Source: Pseudomonas guariconensis (GTDB lineage Bacteria; Pseudomonadota; Gammaproteobacteria; Pseudomonadales; Pseudomonadaceae). From it: 64,000 bases of DNA. Position 1 is the first letter of the stretch, and the number at the start of each line of letters is the position of its first letter. Positions 37,988 through 50,048 of this stretch are shown here, piece after piece. The notes beneath the pieces were generated by a model, which was not told the origin of the DNA, made no database searches, and was given only the letters and a program-made list of their open reading frames with translations. The stretch covers positions 357,046 through 421,045 of the forward strand of contig NZ_JADLJL010000001.1 of NCBI RefSeq assembly GCF_015680235.1, read 5' to 3'. Position numbers and translations under genes: made by a program.

Positions 37988-40702
37988 ATGGCCACTATCC
38001 ACGTAGACGGCAAAGCGCTCGAAGTCAACGGTGCAGACAACCTGTTACAGGCCTGTCTGTCGCTCGGCCTCGACATCCCCTATTTCTGCTGGCACCCGGC
38101 GCTCGGTAGCGTCGGCGCCTGCCGGCAATGTGCGGTCAAGCAGTACACCGACGAGAACGACACCCGTGGTCGTATCGTCATGTCCTGCATGACCCCTGCC
38201 TCCGACGGCACCTGGATCTCCATCGACGATGAAGAGTCCAAGGCGTTTCGCGCCAGCGTCGTCGAATGGCTGATGACCAACCACCCGCACGACTGCCCGG
38301 TGTGCGAGGAAGGCGGTCACTGCCACCTGCAGGACATGACGGTAATGACCGGCCACAACGAGCGCCGCTACCGTTTCACCAAGCGTACCCACCAGAACCA
38401 GGACCTCGGCCCGTTCATCGCCCACGAGATGAACCGCTGCATCGCCTGCTACCGCTGCGTGCGCTACTACAAAGACTACGCAGGCGGCACCGACCTGGGT
38501 GTCTATGGCGCCCACGACAACGTGTACTTCGGTCGCGTCGAGGACGGCGTGCTGGAGAGCGAGTTCTCCGGCAACCTGACCGAGGTCTGCCCGACCGGCG
38601 TATTCACCGACAAGACCCACTCCGAGCGCTACAACCGCAAGTGGGACATGCAGTTCGCCCCGAGCATCTGCCACGGTTGCTCCAGCGGCTGCAACATCAG
38701 CCCCGGTGAGCGCTACGGCGAGCTGCGCCGCGTCGAGAACCGCTTCAACGGTTCGGTCAACCAGTACTTCCTGTGCGACCGCGGCCGCTTCGGCTATGGC
38801 TATGTCAACCGCACCGACCGCCCGCGCCAACCACACCTGGCCGACGGCACCAAGCTGGGCCTGGACGCCGCCCTGGACAAGGCCGCCGACCTGCTGCGCG
38901 GCCGCACCATCGTCGGCATCGGCTCGCCGCGCGCGAGCCTCGAGAGCAACTATGGCCTGCGCGAACTGGTCGGCACCGATTACTTCTACTCGGGCATGGA
39001 AGCCGGTGAGCTGGCCCGCGTGCGCCTGGTTCTGGACGTGCTGAACAACAGCCCGCTGCCGGTTCCGACCCTGCGCGACATCGAAGACCACGACGCCGTG
39101 TTCGTGCTCGGTGAAGACCTGACCCAGACCGCTGCCCGTGTCGCCCTGGCCGTGCGTCAGGCCACCAAGGGCAAGGCCGAGGCCATGGCCGACGCCATGC
39201 GCGTACAGCCCTGGCTCGACGCTGCGGTGAAGAACATCGGCCAGCACGCCCTGTACCCGCTGTTCATTGCCAGCCTGGCTGAAACCAAGCTGGACGACGT
39301 CGCCGAGGAATGCGTACACGCAGCTCCCGCCGACCTCGCCCGCCTGGGCTTCGCCGTGGCCCATGCCATCGACCCGAGCGCGCCTGCCGTTGCCGGCCTG
39401 GATGACGAAGCCAAGGCCCTGGCCCAGCGCATCGCCGACGCCCTGGTCGCCGCCAACCGCCCACTGGTGGTCGCCGGCACTTCCCTGGCCGATCCTGCAC
39501 TGATCGAAGCCGCCGCCAACATCGCCAAGGCCCTGAAGCTGCGCGAGAAGAACGGCTCGCTGAGCCTGGTGGTGCCTGAGGCCAACAGCCTCGGCATGGC
39601 CATGATGGGCGGCGAATCCGTCGACGCCGCGCTGGATGCCGTCATCAGCGGCAAGGCCGACGCCATCGTGGTCCTGGAGAACGACCTGTACGCCCGCGTG
39701 CCGGCCGCCAAGGTCGATGCAGCCCTGGCTGCGGCCAAGGTGGTGATCGTCGCAGACCACTCCAAGACCCCGACCGTCGACCGCGCCCACCTGGTGCTGC
39801 CGGCCGCCACCTTCGCCGAAGGCGACGGCACCCTGGTCAGCCAGGAAGGCCGTGCCCAGCGCTTCTTCCAGGTGTTCGACCCGCAGTACCTGGACAGCAG
39901 CATCCTCGTCCACGAAGGCTGGCGTTGGATGCACGCCCTGCGTGCCACCCTGCTGAACAAGCCGGTCGACTGGACCCAGCTCGACCAGGTCACCAGCGCC
40001 TGCGCCGAGGCCGCGCCGCAACTGGCCGGCATCGTCAACGCCGCGCCTTCCGCCGCGTTCCGTATCAAGGGCATGAAGCTGGCCCGTGAACCGCTGCGCT
40101 ACTCCGGCCGCACCGCCATGCGCGCCAATATCAGCGTGCACGAGCCGCGTACCCCGCAGGACAAGGACACCGCCTTCGCCTTCTCCATGGAAGGCTACTC
40201 GGGCAGCGCCGAACCGCGTCAGCAGGTGCCGTTTGCCTGGTCGCCGGGCTGGAACTCGCCCCAGGCCTGGAACAAGTTCCAGGACGAGGTCGGTGGCCAC
40301 CTGCGCGCCGGCGACCCAGGCGTACGCCTGATCGAATCGCAGGGCGATCGCCTGAACTGGTTCACCGCCATCCCGGGCGCCTTCAACCCGGCCCGCGGTA
40401 CCTGGACTGCCGTGCCGTTCTACCACCTGTTCGGCAGCGAGGAATCCTCCTCCCGCGCCGCCCCAGTACAAGAGCGCATCCCGGCCGCCTACGTGGCCCT
40501 GGCCAAGTCCGAAGCCGACCGCCTGGGCGTCAACGATGGCGCCCTGCTGAGCCTGAATGTGGCCGGCGTGTCGCTGCGCCTGCCGCTGCGCGTCAATGAA
40601 CAGCTGGGCGCAGGCCTGGTCGCCCTGCCGAAAGGCCTGGCCGGTATCCCGCCAGCCATCTTCGGCGCATCCGTCGAAGGCCTGCAGGAGGCAGCACAAT
40701 GA
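37988..40702 (+). CDS. nuoG: NADH-quinone oxidoreductase subunit G
   Basis: 904 residues. N-terminal ferredoxin-like [2Fe-2S] domain ([15 protein letters not shown]), then His-ligated N5 ([14 protein letters not shown]), N4 ([11 protein letters not shown]) and a C-terminal molybdopterin-type domain. The additional N7 cluster motif C-x2-C-x3-C-x27-C is intact, starting CHGCSSGC near residue 225, as in E. coli. Largest subunit of the peripheral arm; it wires electrons from NuoF to NuoI. Stop overlaps nuoH by ATGA. Confidence 0.98.
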   Translation: MATIHVDGKALEVNGADNLLQACLSLGLDIPYFCWHPALGSVGACRQCAVKQYTDENDTRGRIVMSCMTPASDGTWISIDDEESKAFRASVVEWLMTNHPHDCPVCEEGGHCHLQDMTVMTGHNERRYRFTKRTHQNQDLGPFIAHEMNRCIACYRCVRYYKDYAGGTDLGVYGAHDNVYFGRVEDGVLESEFSGNLTEVCPTGVFTDKTHSERYNRKWDMQFAPSICHGCSSGCNISPGERYGELRRVENRFNGSVNQYFLCDRGRFGYGYVNRTDRPRQPHLADGTKLGLDAALDKAADLLRGRTIVGIGSPRASLESNYGLRELVGTDYFYSGMEAGELARVRLVLDVLNNSPLPVPTLRDIEDHDAVFVLGEDLTQTAARVALAVRQATKGKAEAMADAMRVQPWLDAAVKNIGQHALYPLFIASLAETKLDDVAEECVHAAPADLARLGFAVAHAIDPSAPAVAGLDDEAKALAQRIADALVAANRPLVVAGTSLADPALIEAAANIAKALKLREKNGSLSLVVPEANSLGMAMMGGESVDAALDAVISGKADAIVVLENDLYARVPAAKVDAALAAAKVVIVADHSKTPTVDRAHLVLPAATFAEGDGTLVSQEGRAQRFFQVFDPQYLDSSILVHEGWRWMHALRATLLNKPVDWTQLDQVTSACAEAAPQLAGIVNAAPSAAFRIKGMKLAREPLRYSGRTAMRANISVHEPRTPQDKDTAFAFSMEGYSGSAEPRQQVPFAWSPGWNSPQAWNKFQDEVGGHLRAGDPGVRLIESQGDRLNWFTAIPGAFNPARGTWTAVPFYHLFGSEESSSRAAPVQERIPAAYVALAKSEADRLGVNDGALLSLNVAGVSLRLPLRVNEQLGAGLVALPKGLAGIPPAIFGASVEGLQEAAQ

Positions 40703-41706
40703 GCTGGTTCACCCCCGAAGTGATCGATGTGATCCTCACCGTCGTCCGGGCCATCGTGGTGCTGCTGGCGGTGGTGGTCTGCGGCGCGCTGCTCAGCTTC
40801 GTCGAGCGCCGCCTGCTCGGCTGGTGGCAGGACCGCTACGGTCCGAATCGTGTCGGCCCGTTCGGCATGTTCCAGATCGCTGCCGACATGCTGAAGATGT
40901 TCTTCAAGGAAGACTGGAACCCGCCCTTCGTCGATCGCATGATCTTCACCCTGGCACCGGTGGTGGCCATGAGCGCCCTGCTGATCGCCTTCGTGATCAT
41001 CCCGATCACCCCGCTGTGGGGCGTGGCGGACCTGAACATCGGCTTGTTGTTCTTCTTCGCCATGGCCGGTCTGTCGGTGTACGCCGTGCTGTTCGCCGGC
41101 TGGTCGTCGAACAACAAGTACGCCCTGCTCGGCAGCCTGCGTGCCTCGGCCCAGACCGTGTCGTACGAAGTGTTCCTGGGCCTTGCGCTGATGGGCGTGG
41201 TGGTCCAGGCCGGTTCGTTCAACATGCGCGACATCGTCGACTACCAGGCGCAGAACCTGTGGTTCATCATTCCGCAGTTCTTCGGCTTCTGCACCTTCTT
41301 CATCGCTGGCGTCGCCGTGACCCACCGTCACCCGTTCGACCAACCGGAAGCGGAGCAGGAACTGGCCGACGGCTACCACATCGAATATGCCGGCATGAAA
41401 TGGGGCATGTTCTTCGTCGGTGAGTACATCGGCATCATCCTGATCTCGGCGCTGCTGGTGACCCTGTTCTTCGGCGGCTGGCATGGCCCGTTCGGCCTGC
41501 TGCCACAGGTTCCATTCCTGTGGTTCGCCCTCAAGACCGCGTTCTTCATCATGCTGTTCATCCTGCTGCGCGCCTCGATCCCGCGCCCACGCTATGACCA
41601 GGTGATGGACTTCAGCTGGAAGTTCTGCCTGCCGCTGACCCTGATCAATTTGCTGGTGACCGCTGCGATCGTGCTCTACAACACGCCAGCCGTCGCGGCC
41701 CAGTGA
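40699..41706 (+). CDS. nuoH: NADH-quinone oxidoreductase subunit H
   Basis: 335 residues, eight membrane helices. Quinone-site loop motifs [21 protein letters not shown] and the acidic [19 protein letters not shown] are clear. NuoH couples the peripheral arm to the proton-pumping membrane arm of complex I. Its ATG overlaps the nuoG stop. Confidence 0.98.
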   Translation: MSWFTPEVIDVILTVVRAIVVLLAVVVCGALLSFVERRLLGWWQDRYGPNRVGPFGMFQIAADMLKMFFKEDWNPPFVDRMIFTLAPVVAMSALLIAFVIIPITPLWGVADLNIGLLFFFAMAGLSVYAVLFAGWSSNNKYALLGSLRASAQTVSYEVFLGLALMGVVVQAGSFNMRDIVDYQAQNLWFIIPQFFGFCTFFIAGVAVTHRHPFDQPEAEQELADGYHIEYAGMKWGMFFVGEYIGIILISALLVTLFFGGWHGPFGLLPQVPFLWFALKTAFFIMLFILLRASIPRPRYDQVMDFSWKFCLPLTLINLLVTAAIVLYNTPAVAAQ

Positions 41707-41717
41707 GGATTTGACCC

Positions 41718-42266
41718 ATGTTCAAGTATATCGGCGACATCGTTAAGGGCACCGGCACCCAGCTGCGCAGCCTGGCCATGGTGTTCTCCCACGGGTTCCG
41801 CAAGCGCGACACCCTGCAATACCCTGAAGAGCCCGTGTACCTGCCGCCGCGCTATCGCGGCCGCATCGTCCTGACCCGCGACCCCGACGGCGAGGAGCGC
41901 TGCGTAGCGTGCAACCTCTGCGCGGTGGCCTGCCCGGTAGGCTGCATCTCGCTGCAGAAGGCCGAGACCGAGGACGGCCGCTGGTACCCAGAGTTCTTCC
42001 GCATCAACTTCTCGCGCTGCATCTTCTGCGGCCTGTGCGAGGAAGCGTGCCCGACCACCGCGATCCAGCTGACTCCGGATTTCGAAATGGCCGAGTTCAA
42101 GCGTCAGGACCTGGTGTACGAGAAGGAAGACCTCCTGATCTCCGGCCCCGGCAAGAACCCTGACTACAACTTCTACCGTGTTGCGGGTATGGCGATCGCT
42201 GGCAAGCCGAAAGGCGCTGCGCAGAACGAAGCCGAGCCGATCAACGTGAAGAGCTTGCTCCCATAA
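41718..42266 (+). CDS. nuoI: NADH-quinone oxidoreductase subunit I
   Basis: 182 residues; two ferredoxin-type [4Fe-4S] motifs, [15 protein letters not shown] (about 60) and [12 protein letters not shown] (about 99), bind clusters N6a and N6b, which relay electrons from NuoG to NuoB. The N-terminal amphipathic helix lies along the membrane. Eleven bases after nuoH. Confidence 0.98.
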   Translation: MFKYIGDIVKGTGTQLRSLAMVFSHGFRKRDTLQYPEEPVYLPPRYRGRIVLTRDPDGEERCVACNLCAVACPVGCISLQKAETEDGRWYPEFFRINFSRCIFCGLCEEACPTTAIQLTPDFEMAEFKRQDLVYEKEDLLISGPGKNPDYNFYRVAGMAIAGKPKGAAQNEAEPINVKSLLP

Positions 42267-42276
42267 GGACAGAAAG

Positions 42277-42777
42277 ATGGAATTCGCTTTCTACTTCGCA
42301 TCCGGGATCGCCGTGGTCTCCACCCTCCGGGTGGTGACCGGCACCAACCCCGTGCACGCCCTGCTCTACCTGATCATTTCCCTGATCTCCGTGGCGATGA
42401 TCTTCTTCTCCCTGGGTGCGCCGTTCGCCGGCGCCCTGGAAGTGATCGCCTATGCCGGCGCCATCATGGTGCTGTTCGTCTTCGTGGTGATGATGCTCAA
42501 CCTCGGGCCGGCCTCGGTCGCCCAGGAACGTGGCTGGCTCAAGCCAGGCATCTGGGCGGGGCCTGTGGTCCTGGGCGCCCTGCTGCTGCTCGAGCTGCTC
42601 TACGTGCTGTTCGCCGAGCCAAGCGGCGCAGCCATCAGCGGTACCACCGTGGATGCCAAGGCCGTAGGCATCAGCCTGTTCGGCCCGTACCTGCTGGTGG
42701 TCGAACTGGCCTCGATGCTGCTGCTGGCTGCAGCCGTCACGGCCTTCCACCTGGGCCGCAACGAGGCGAAGGAGTAA
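42277..42777 (+). CDS. nuoJ: NADH-quinone oxidoreductase subunit J
   Basis: 166 residues, five membrane helices, with the family segment [20 protein letters not shown] in helix 3, whose pi-bulge takes part in coupling. Membrane-arm subunit of complex I. Ten bases after nuoI, and three before nuoK. Confidence 0.97.
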   Translation: MEFAFYFASGIAVVSTLRVVTGTNPVHALLYLIISLISVAMIFFSLGAPFAGALEVIAYAGAIMVLFVFVVMMLNLGPASVAQERGWLKPGIWAGPVVLGALLLLELLYVLFAEPSGAAISGTTVDAKAVGISLFGPYLLVVELASMLLLAAAVTAFHLGRNEAKE

Positions 42778-42780
42778 ATC

Positions 42781-43085
42781 ATGGGTGCTATCCCTCTCGA
42801 GCACGGTCTGGCAGTCGCCGGTATTCTGTTCTGCCTCGGTCTGGTCGGCCTGATGGTCCGCCGCAACATCCTCTTCGTACTCATGAGCCTGGAAGTCATG
42901 ATGAACGCCTCTGCCCTGGCGTTCATCGTCGCCGGTGCCCGTTGGGTCCAGCCCGACGGCCAGGTGATGTTCATTCTGGTGATCAGCCTGGCAGCCGCCG
43001 AGGCCAGCATTGGCCTGGCGATCCTGCTGCAGCTGTATCGCCGCTTCCACACTCTCGACATCGATGCTGCCAGTGAGATGCGCGG

Positions 43086-43089
<4 letters not shown>
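42781..43089 (+). CDS. nuoK: NADH-quinone oxidoreductase subunit K
   Basis: 102 residues, three membrane helices. Conserved buried glutamates are in [11 protein letters not shown] and in the [11 protein letters not shown] segment; they form part of the proton channel. Resembles Mrp antiporter MrpC. Stop codon overlaps the nuoL start by ATGA, so translation is likely coupled. Confidence 0.97.
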
Positions 43090-44939
<1,850 letters not shown>

Positions 44940-44988
44940 CTATGAACCTTGCGAACCTTGCGACTCTGCGAAAGGAAACGAACCCGTC

Positions 44989-46521
44989 ATGATTCTGCCT
45001 TGGCTGATCCTGATCCCCTTCATCGGCGGCCTCCTGTGCTGGCTGGGTGAGCGCTTCGGCACCACCCTGCCCCGCTGGATCGCGCTGCTGACCATGTCCC
45101 TGCTGCTCGGCATCGGCCTGTGGCTGTGGGGTAACGGCGACTACACCCTGGCCCCGGCCCCGGGCGCCGAACCTGCCTGGACCCTCGAATACAAGGTCGA
45201 GTGGATCAAGCGCTTCGGCATCAGCATCCACCTGGCCCTCGACGGCCTGTCGCTGCTGATGATCCTGCTCACCGGCCTGCTGGGTGTGCTGTCGGTGCTG
45301 TGTTCCTGGAAAGAGATCCAGCGCCACGTCGGCTTCTTCCACCTCAACCTGATGTGGATCCTCGGCGGCGTGGTCGGTGTGTTCCTGGCCCTGGACCTGT
45401 TCCTGTTCTTCTTCTTCTGGGAAATGATGCTGGTGCCGATGTACTTCCTCATCGCGCTCTGGGGTCACAGCTCCGCGGATGGCAAGAAGACCCGGATCTA
45501 CGCCGCGACCAAGTTCTTCATCTTCACCCAGGCCAGCGGCCTGATCATGCTGGTGGCGATCCTCGGCCTGGTGCTGGTGAACTACAACGCCACCGGCGTG
45601 ATCACCTTCAACTACAGCGACCTGCTCAAGGCCGAACTGCCGGCCGGTGTCGAGTACGTGCTGATGCTGGGCTTCTTCATCGCCTTCGCAGTGAAGCTGC
45701 CGGTGGTGCCGTTCCACTCCTGGCTGCCTGATGCCCACGCCCAGGCGCCGACCGCGGGCTCCGTGGACCTGGCGGGTATCTTGCTGAAGACGGCGGCCTA
45801 CGGCCTGCTGCGCTTCGCCCTGCCGCTGTTCCCGAACGCCTCGGCCGAGTTCGCGCCGATCGCCATGACCCTGGGCCTGATCGGTATCTTCTACGGTGCC
45901 TTCCTGGCCTTCGCGCAAACGGACATCAAGCGCCTGGTCGCGTTCTCCAGCGTCTCGCACATGGGCTTCGTGCTGATCGGCATCTACTCCGGCAGCCAGC
46001 AGGCCCTGCAGGGCGCGGTGATCCAGATGCTGGCCCACGGTCTGTCGGCTGCCGCGCTGTTCATCCTGGCAGGCCAGCTGTACGAGCGCCTGCATACCCG
46101 TGACATGCGCCAGATGGGCGGCCTGTGGCACCGCATCGCCTACCTGCCGGCCATCAGCCTGTTCTTCGCCGCTGCATCGCTCGGCTTGCCAGGCACCGGC
46201 AACTTCGTGGGCGAGTTCCTGATCCTGATAGGCAGCTTCGCCAGCGTGCCGTGGATCACCGTGATCGCCACCACCGGCCTGGTGTTCGGTTCGGTCTACT
46301 CGCTGATCATGATCCACCGCGCCTACTTCGGCCCGGCCAAGACCGATACCGTACTGGCCGGCATGGACGGTCGCGAGCTGGTCATGGTCCTGGGCCTGGC
46401 GGGCCTGCTGATCCTGCTGGGCGTGTACCCGCAGCCGTTCCTGGACACCTCTGCCGCCACCATGAGCGGTGTGCAGCAGTGGCTCGGTTCCGCTTTCACT
46501 CAACTCGCTTCGGCCCGGTAA
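44989..46521 (+). CDS. nuoM: NADH-quinone oxidoreductase subunit M
   Basis: 510 residues, fourteen helices. Antiporter-like subunit with [20 protein letters not shown] (key Glu) and [20 protein letters not shown]. One of the three proton channels of complex I. The 49-base gap from nuoL contains only the ribosome site (AAAGGAAA). Confidence 0.98.
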   Translation: MILPWLILIPFIGGLLCWLGERFGTTLPRWIALLTMSLLLGIGLWLWGNGDYTLAPAPGAEPAWTLEYKVEWIKRFGISIHLALDGLSLLMILLTGLLGVLSVLCSWKEIQRHVGFFHLNLMWILGGVVGVFLALDLFLFFFFWEMMLVPMYFLIALWGHSSADGKKTRIYAATKFFIFTQASGLIMLVAILGLVLVNYNATGVITFNYSDLLKAELPAGVEYVLMLGFFIAFAVKLPVVPFHSWLPDAHAQAPTAGSVDLAGILLKTAAYGLLRFALPLFPNASAEFAPIAMTLGLIGIFYGAFLAFAQTDIKRLVAFSSVSHMGFVLIGIYSGSQQALQGAVIQMLAHGLSAAALFILAGQLYERLHTRDMRQMGGLWHRIAYLPAISLFFAAASLGLPGTGNFVGEFLILIGSFASVPWITVIATTGLVFGSVYSLIMIHRAYFGPAKTDTVLAGMDGRELVMVLGLAGLLILLGVYPQPFLDTSAATMSGVQQWLGSAFTQLASAR

Positions 46522-46528
46522 GAGCGCT

Positions 46529-47998
46529 ATGGAATTCACCACTCAACACTTCATCGCATTGGCGCCGATGCTCATCACCACCGTGACCACGGTGGTGGTG
46601 ATGCTGGCGATCGCCTGGAAGCGCAATCACTCGCAGACCTTCCTGCTGTCCACCGTGGGCCTGAACCTGGCCCTGTTGTCGATCCTGCCGGCGCTGAAGG
46701 TCGCGCCGCTGGCGGTCACCTCGCTGGTGACCATCGACAAGTTCGCCTGCCTGTACATGGCCCTGATCCTGGTGGCCACGCTCGCCTGCGTCACCCTTGC
46801 CCACGCCTACCTGGGCGAGGGCGCCAAGGGCTACCCAGGCAACCGTGAAGAGCTGTACCTGCTGCTGCTGATGTCTGCCCTGGGCGGCCTGGTGCTGGTC
46901 AGCGCCAACCACTTGGCCGGCCTGTTCATCGGCCTGGAGCTGCTGTCGGTACCGGTCTACGGCCTGGTGGCGTATGCCTTCTTCAACAAGCGTTCGCTGG
47001 AAGCCGGTATCAAGTACATGGTGCTCTCGGCCGCGGGCTCGGCCTTCCTGCTGTTCGGCATGGCCCTGCTGTATGCCGACGCCGGCAGCCTGACCTTCGA
47101 CCAGATCGGCAAGGCCCTGGCCAGCACCAGCATGCCAAGCCTGCTGGCCCAACTGGGCCTGGGCATGATGCTGGTCGGCCTGGCCTTCAAACTGTCGCTG
47201 GTACCGTTCCACCTGTGGACCCCGGACGTGTACGAAGGTGCTCCGGCGCCGGTCGCCGCCTTCCTGGCCACCGCCAGCAAGGTCGCGGTATTCGCCGTGG
47301 TCGTGCGCCTGTTCATGCTCTCCCCTGCTGCCAGCAGCGGCGTGCTGAGCACTGTCCTGGCCGTGATCGCAGTAGCCTCGATCATCATCGGCAACCTGCT
47401 GGCACTGACCCAGAGCAACCTCAAGCGTCTGCTCGGTTACTCGTCCATCGCCCACTTCGGCTACCTGGTCATCGCCCTGGTGGCGAGCAAGGGCCTGGCC
47501 ACCGAAGCCATCGGCGTGTACCTGGTCACCTACGTGATCACCAGCCTGGGCGCTTTCGGCGTGATCACGTTGATGTCCTCGCCTTATGCCGGCCGTGACG
47601 CCGACGCCCTGTACGAGTACCGTGGCCTGTTCTGGCGTCGTCCGTACCTGACCGCGGTACTGACCGTGATGATGCTGTCGCTGGCCGGTATCCCGCTGAC
47701 CGCAGGCTTCATCGGCAAGTTCTACATCATCGCCACCGGCGTCGAGTCGCACCTGTGGTGGCTCGTCGGTGCCCTGGTGATTGGTAGCGCCATCGGCGTC
47801 TACTACTACCTGCGCGTCATGGTCACTCTGTACCTGGTCGAGCCGAACCTGCGTCGCCACGATGCCCCGCTGAAGTGGGAACAGCGCACCGGCGGCGTCA
47901 TGCTGCTGGCCATCGCCATCCTCGCCTTCGTCCTGGGTGTGTACCCACAGCCTCTGCTGGAAATGGTGCAACAAGCCGGCCTGCAACTGATCGGCTGA
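46529..47998 (+). CDS. nuoN: NADH-quinone oxidoreductase subunit N
   Basis: 489 residues from the ATG at 46529, seven bases after nuoM; the frame is open another 20 codons inside nuoM without a start signal. Fourteen helices, with the antiporter-like core [20 protein letters not shown] and [19 protein letters not shown]. Last gene of the operon, followed nine bases later by a strong terminator. Confidence 0.98.
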   Translation: MEFTTQHFIALAPMLITTVTTVVVMLAIAWKRNHSQTFLLSTVGLNLALLSILPALKVAPLAVTSLVTIDKFACLYMALILVATLACVTLAHAYLGEGAKGYPGNREELYLLLLMSALGGLVLVSANHLAGLFIGLELLSVPVYGLVAYAFFNKRSLEAGIKYMVLSAAGSAFLLFGMALLYADAGSLTFDQIGKALASTSMPSLLAQLGLGMMLVGLAFKLSLVPFHLWTPDVYEGAPAPVAAFLATASKVAVFAVVVRLFMLSPAASSGVLSTVLAVIAVASIIIGNLLALTQSNLKRLLGYSSIAHFGYLVIALVASKGLATEAIGVYLVTYVITSLGAFGVITLMSSPYAGRDADALYEYRGLFWRRPYLTAVLTVMMLSLAGIPLTAGFIGKFYIIATGVESHLWWLVGALVIGSAIGVYYYLRVMVTLYLVEPNLRRHDAPLKWEQRTGGVMLLAIAILAFVLGVYPQPLLEMVQQAGLQLIG

Positions 47999-48006
47999 TC
48001 ACCCGC

Positions 48007-48048
48007 CCAAAACAAAACACCCCGCTTATGCGGGGTGTTTTGTTTTGG
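48007..48048. terminator. Perfect 19-bp terminator of the nuo operon
   Basis: CCAAAACAAAACACCCCGC-TTAT-GCGGGGTGTTTTGTTTTGG is a fully paired stem with A-rich and T-rich flanks built in, so it can stop transcription from both sides: nuo from the left and the ogr-like gene from the right. Confidence 0.95.
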
Positions 48049-48073
48049 GGTTCTTATTACGGTGCGCGGAAGA

Positions 48074-48364
48074 TCACGCCACACCGGAGGCGTTCGTAAC
48101 GCTGCGGGTGGTCTTGCGTGGCCGGCCCGGATTATTGGCTGCCCGGCGCAACTCACCGGCAGCGCTTGGAAGGTGAACGTCCGGGTTGGGCATGCCACTT
48201 GGAGACAGTTCATGAGTCATCTCGAACTGAGCGCGGACCGACCAACCGCAGGCTTCGTTGACACATTGCAGGTAAGCGATCCGGAGAAAGACGTGACGCC
48301 CTTCACTGGTTCGGATCCGCATCTTGCCGCTGCAATGCGGGCATACCAGTTTGTAGCTACTCAT
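48074..48364 (-). CDS. Ogr/Delta-type phage zinc-finger activator
   Basis: 96 residues. The N-terminal half carries C8-x2-C11-x22-C34-x4-C39, exactly the spacing of P2 Ogr and satellite P4 Delta, which bind zinc and switch on phage late promoters. After the finger comes GWSVRAQFEMTHELSPSGMPNP, as in longer Pseudomonas members, and a basic tail. GGGAGG lies five bases before the ATG, within the end of the upstream short frame, whose TGA overlaps this ATG. It marks the left end of a P2-like remnant. No late genes of the usual set are near, so its present targets are unclear. Confidence 0.85.
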   Translation of the reverse strand: MSSYKLVCPHCSGKMRIRTSEGRHVFLRIAYLQCVNEACGWSVRAQFEMTHELSPSGMPNPDVHLPSAAGELRRAANNPGRPRKTTRSVTNASGVA

Positions 48365-48525
48365 AGGAGCCTCCCGCCGTCCTTCAGGGAAATATTCGAA
48401 CCGCTGAGCACCTTGACGCAGCCCTGCTCACTCATACTTAGTGCCTCGCACAGCCCTCGCAAGACTATTCGGAAGTTGCAGTAAGCATGTGCCAATGCAC
48501 CTATAAGTTTTTTCAACAAATTCAT
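48361..48525 (-). CDS. Possible short phage ORF upstream of ogr-like gene
   Basis: 54 residues from the ATG at 48525 (an ATG at 48537 is also in frame). It begins with a hydrophobic-basic helix (MNLLKKLIGALAHAYCNF) and has no recognised family. The stop codon overlaps the ogr-like start (ATGA), which suggests translational coupling. The start lacks a good ribosome site, and base composition is lower in GC than the host. It may be real or only leader sequence. Confidence 0.35.
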   Translation of the reverse strand: MNLLKKLIGALAHAYCNFRIVLRGLCEALSMSEQGCVKVLSGSNISLKDGGRLL

Positions 48526-48610
48526 ATTACTTACCATTTTACGCTGAGTGGAATCCTGCCAATCTAATGGGATGAGCGTTGATCGCAGTGAATCAATAGC
48601 ATCACCACGA

Positions 48611-48625
48611 TACTCATATTGAGTA
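48611..48625. promoter_or_regulatory. Candidate phage repressor operator O1
   Basis: TACTCA-TAT-TGAGTA is a perfect 6-bp dyad with a 3-base spacer, placed upstream of the leftward ogr-like unit. Two relatives lie at 48800 and 48851. Confidence 0.5.
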
Positions 48626-48799
48626 ATACTTCCGCACCGCGACAACAGAGCCGAGCAACCCTGCCCTCTTAGCTTATTGCGCCAGAACACTCTATAAGCT
48701 TGCGCTGGAATTATCGTAGGCACATACCCAAATATATGTAGTCCTTTTCATCGCAGCCATATTTTTTGCCATCCGCGCTGAAGTGATATATCGCCAATA

Positions 48800-48814
48800 T
48801 ATTCATATTGCATA
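48800..48814. promoter_or_regulatory. Candidate phage repressor operator O2
   Basis: TATTCA-TAT-TGCATA, 12 of 15 bases equal to O1. Located 45 bases before the repressor start. Confidence 0.45.
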
Positions 48815-48850
48815 CCTTTGCCTACAAATCTTATCACTACTCTTCCATGG

Positions 48851-48865
48851 TATTCACAATGAGTA
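48851..48865. promoter_or_regulatory. Candidate phage repressor operator O3, on the repressor start codon
   Basis: TATTCA-CAA-TGAGTA, 12 of 15 bases equal to O1; it covers the ATG at 48859. Its centre is 51 bases from O2. Confidence 0.45.
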
Positions 48866-49260
48866 AAACCTGCATCGCTGCGATATTGAGCCGACTGAAG
48901 CTGATTTCTGGTTGCACAACCGATATCGAGCTTGCCAAAGCGTTGGGCATCAGCCCGCAAACCTTGAGTAGTTGGAAAGTGCGTGGGCGCGTCCCTTATT
49001 CGCTGTGCGTCGCGCTGGCCGAACAACAGGGTTTGTCACTGGACTGGTTATTGTTGGGGGATGGCACCCAGGCTCGGACTCCCCCAGCCCCACAGGCGGA
49101 CACCTCGACGCCAACCTGGGAGGCGGATCTGCTCGTGCAATTGAGGGAGTTGTCCGACCTGGACCTGCAAACCATCCGTGCGACCGTTCAGGACAAGCTG
49201 CGCATCTCTCAGCTGGAGCGTCGCCTCGAAGAGCTTGCAAGCCGTCCCGGCAATCATTGA
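48859..49260 (+). CDS. Short CI-type phage repressor
   Basis: 133 residues from the ATG at 48859 (a further ATG at 48847 is in frame). Residues about 1-70 form the phage CI helix-turn-helix domain: TTDIELAKALGISPQTLSSWKVRGRVP and LCVALAEQQGLSLDWLLLGDG. The C-terminal part is a proline-rich linker and a coiled coil (LRISQLERRLEELASR) that could give dimers. The LexA-like protease domain of larger CI proteins is absent, so control by RecA-stimulated cleavage is not expected. Probably represses the neighbouring divergent phage promoter through the palindromes listed. It converges with the holin-like gene, five bases between stops. Confidence 0.8.
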   Translation: MSKTCIAAILSRLKLISGCTTDIELAKALGISPQTLSSWKVRGRVPYSLCVALAEQQGLSLDWLLLGDGTQARTPPAPQADTSTPTWEADLLVQLRELSDLDLQTIRATVQDKLRISQLERRLEELASRPGNH

Positions 49261-49265
49261 TTGCC

Positions 49266-49652
49266 CTAGCCTCCTTTGCGCCAGCGCTGGATCATGTCCT
49301 GCAGGTCTGCATGATCCACCCAATGCATGACCTTGATGCTGATGGGAATGACGACCAGGGCTGCGACAAATGCAGCGACACCACTGGGCAGGGAGGGCGC
49401 GAGCGACAGCACGAATGGCGTGAAGAGGTAGCCAACGCCGCCTGCCAGTGCCAGGGCGACCATGCGTTGCCAGACCTTCAATCGATCATCGTTGCTCAGA
49501 ATGCCCCACTGCCTTAGCCGACGTCGTGAGCTGCTTACCAGCCAGGCGCCGAGCATCGCTCCGAACAGGGCATTGAAGTCCAGGCTGGTCGGTCCGCCGA
49601 CCTCCTGGAAGTGCTCCAGGGTATGCAGGGTCGTCTCCAGCAGTTCATTCAT
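49266..49652 (-). CDS. Holin-like phage membrane protein
   Basis: 128 residues from the ATG at 49652 (GAGGTG four bases upstream). Hydrophobic segments lie near 26-40, 64-86 and 90-108, with a charged C-terminus (HADLQDMIQRWRKGG): the layout of phage holins, which form holes that let endolysin reach the cell wall. The upstream gpL-like gene overlaps it by eight bases; in P2 the order L-X-Y puts holin Y near L, which supports the call. No endolysin or spanin gene is present in the window. Confidence 0.6.
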   Translation of the reverse strand: MNELLETTLHTLEHFQEVGGPTSLDFNALFGAMLGAWLVSSSRRRLRQWGILSNDDRLKVWQRMVALALAGGVGYLFTPFVLSLAPSLPSGVAAFVAALVVIPISIKVMHWVDHADLQDMIQRWRKGG

Positions 49653-50034
49653 GGGACACCTCGTTGCGTAATGGCGCGCCCAGCCCAACCTCGGTGACAT
49701 GTCGGGCCAAGGCTCTGCGGGTACCCGCTTCCACCAGCCGTAGGTAGCAGGTCGAAAGCGCCCTGCCCTGGTCGTGCCGAGCCACGTCGATGAGCCGCCT
49801 ATAGCCACGCTCGCGCAGGCACCGCCGCCATTGGGCGAACTCCTGGGCTGCCAGTTCAACCGACGCCCTGGCGGCCAATTCCAATTGCGTATCGCTGATT
49901 CCAGGAGGAAGGCGCAAGCGGTCACGCAATACATCCAGATCGATACGTGGCCAGAACAAGTCGTGGCATGCCAGATAACGCGCCCCCTGGAGTTGGGAGT
50001 CGACCTCGGTAGTTGCTGAAGCGTTACGGTTCAT
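49645..50034 (-). CDS. P2 gpL-like head completion protein
   Basis: 129 residues, AAGGAAG seven bases before the ATG. The core FWPRIDLDVLRDRLRLPPGI, the helical ELAAQEFAQWRRCLRERGYRRLIDV and the tail segment CYLRLVEAGTRRALARHV follow P2 gpL (FFPDIDPKRVRERMRL...), which closes the DNA-filled head before tail joining. In the remnant no capsid, portal or terminase gene is kept, so the protein cannot serve that role alone. It lies between a LuxR-type gene (14 bases upstream) and the holin-like gene (8-base overlap), likely one transcript. Confidence 0.72.
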   Translation of the reverse strand: MNRNASATTEVDSQLQGARYLACHDLFWPRIDLDVLRDRLRLPPGISDTQLELAARASVELAAQEFAQWRRCLRERGYRRLIDVARHDQGRALSTCYLRLVEAGTRRALARHVTEVGLGAPLRNEVSHE

Positions 50035-50048
50035 CGACGGCTTCCTTC

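Noticed and set aside
38045..40699. Open frame of 884 codons antisense to nuoG
   Set aside because: Composition bias of a GC-rich gene read backwards; no recognisable protein.
48748..49026. Possible minus-strand phage gene overlapping the CI-type repressor
   Set aside because: It is antisense to the helix-turn-helix region, has no ribosome site, and its end merely reads through the operator sequence.
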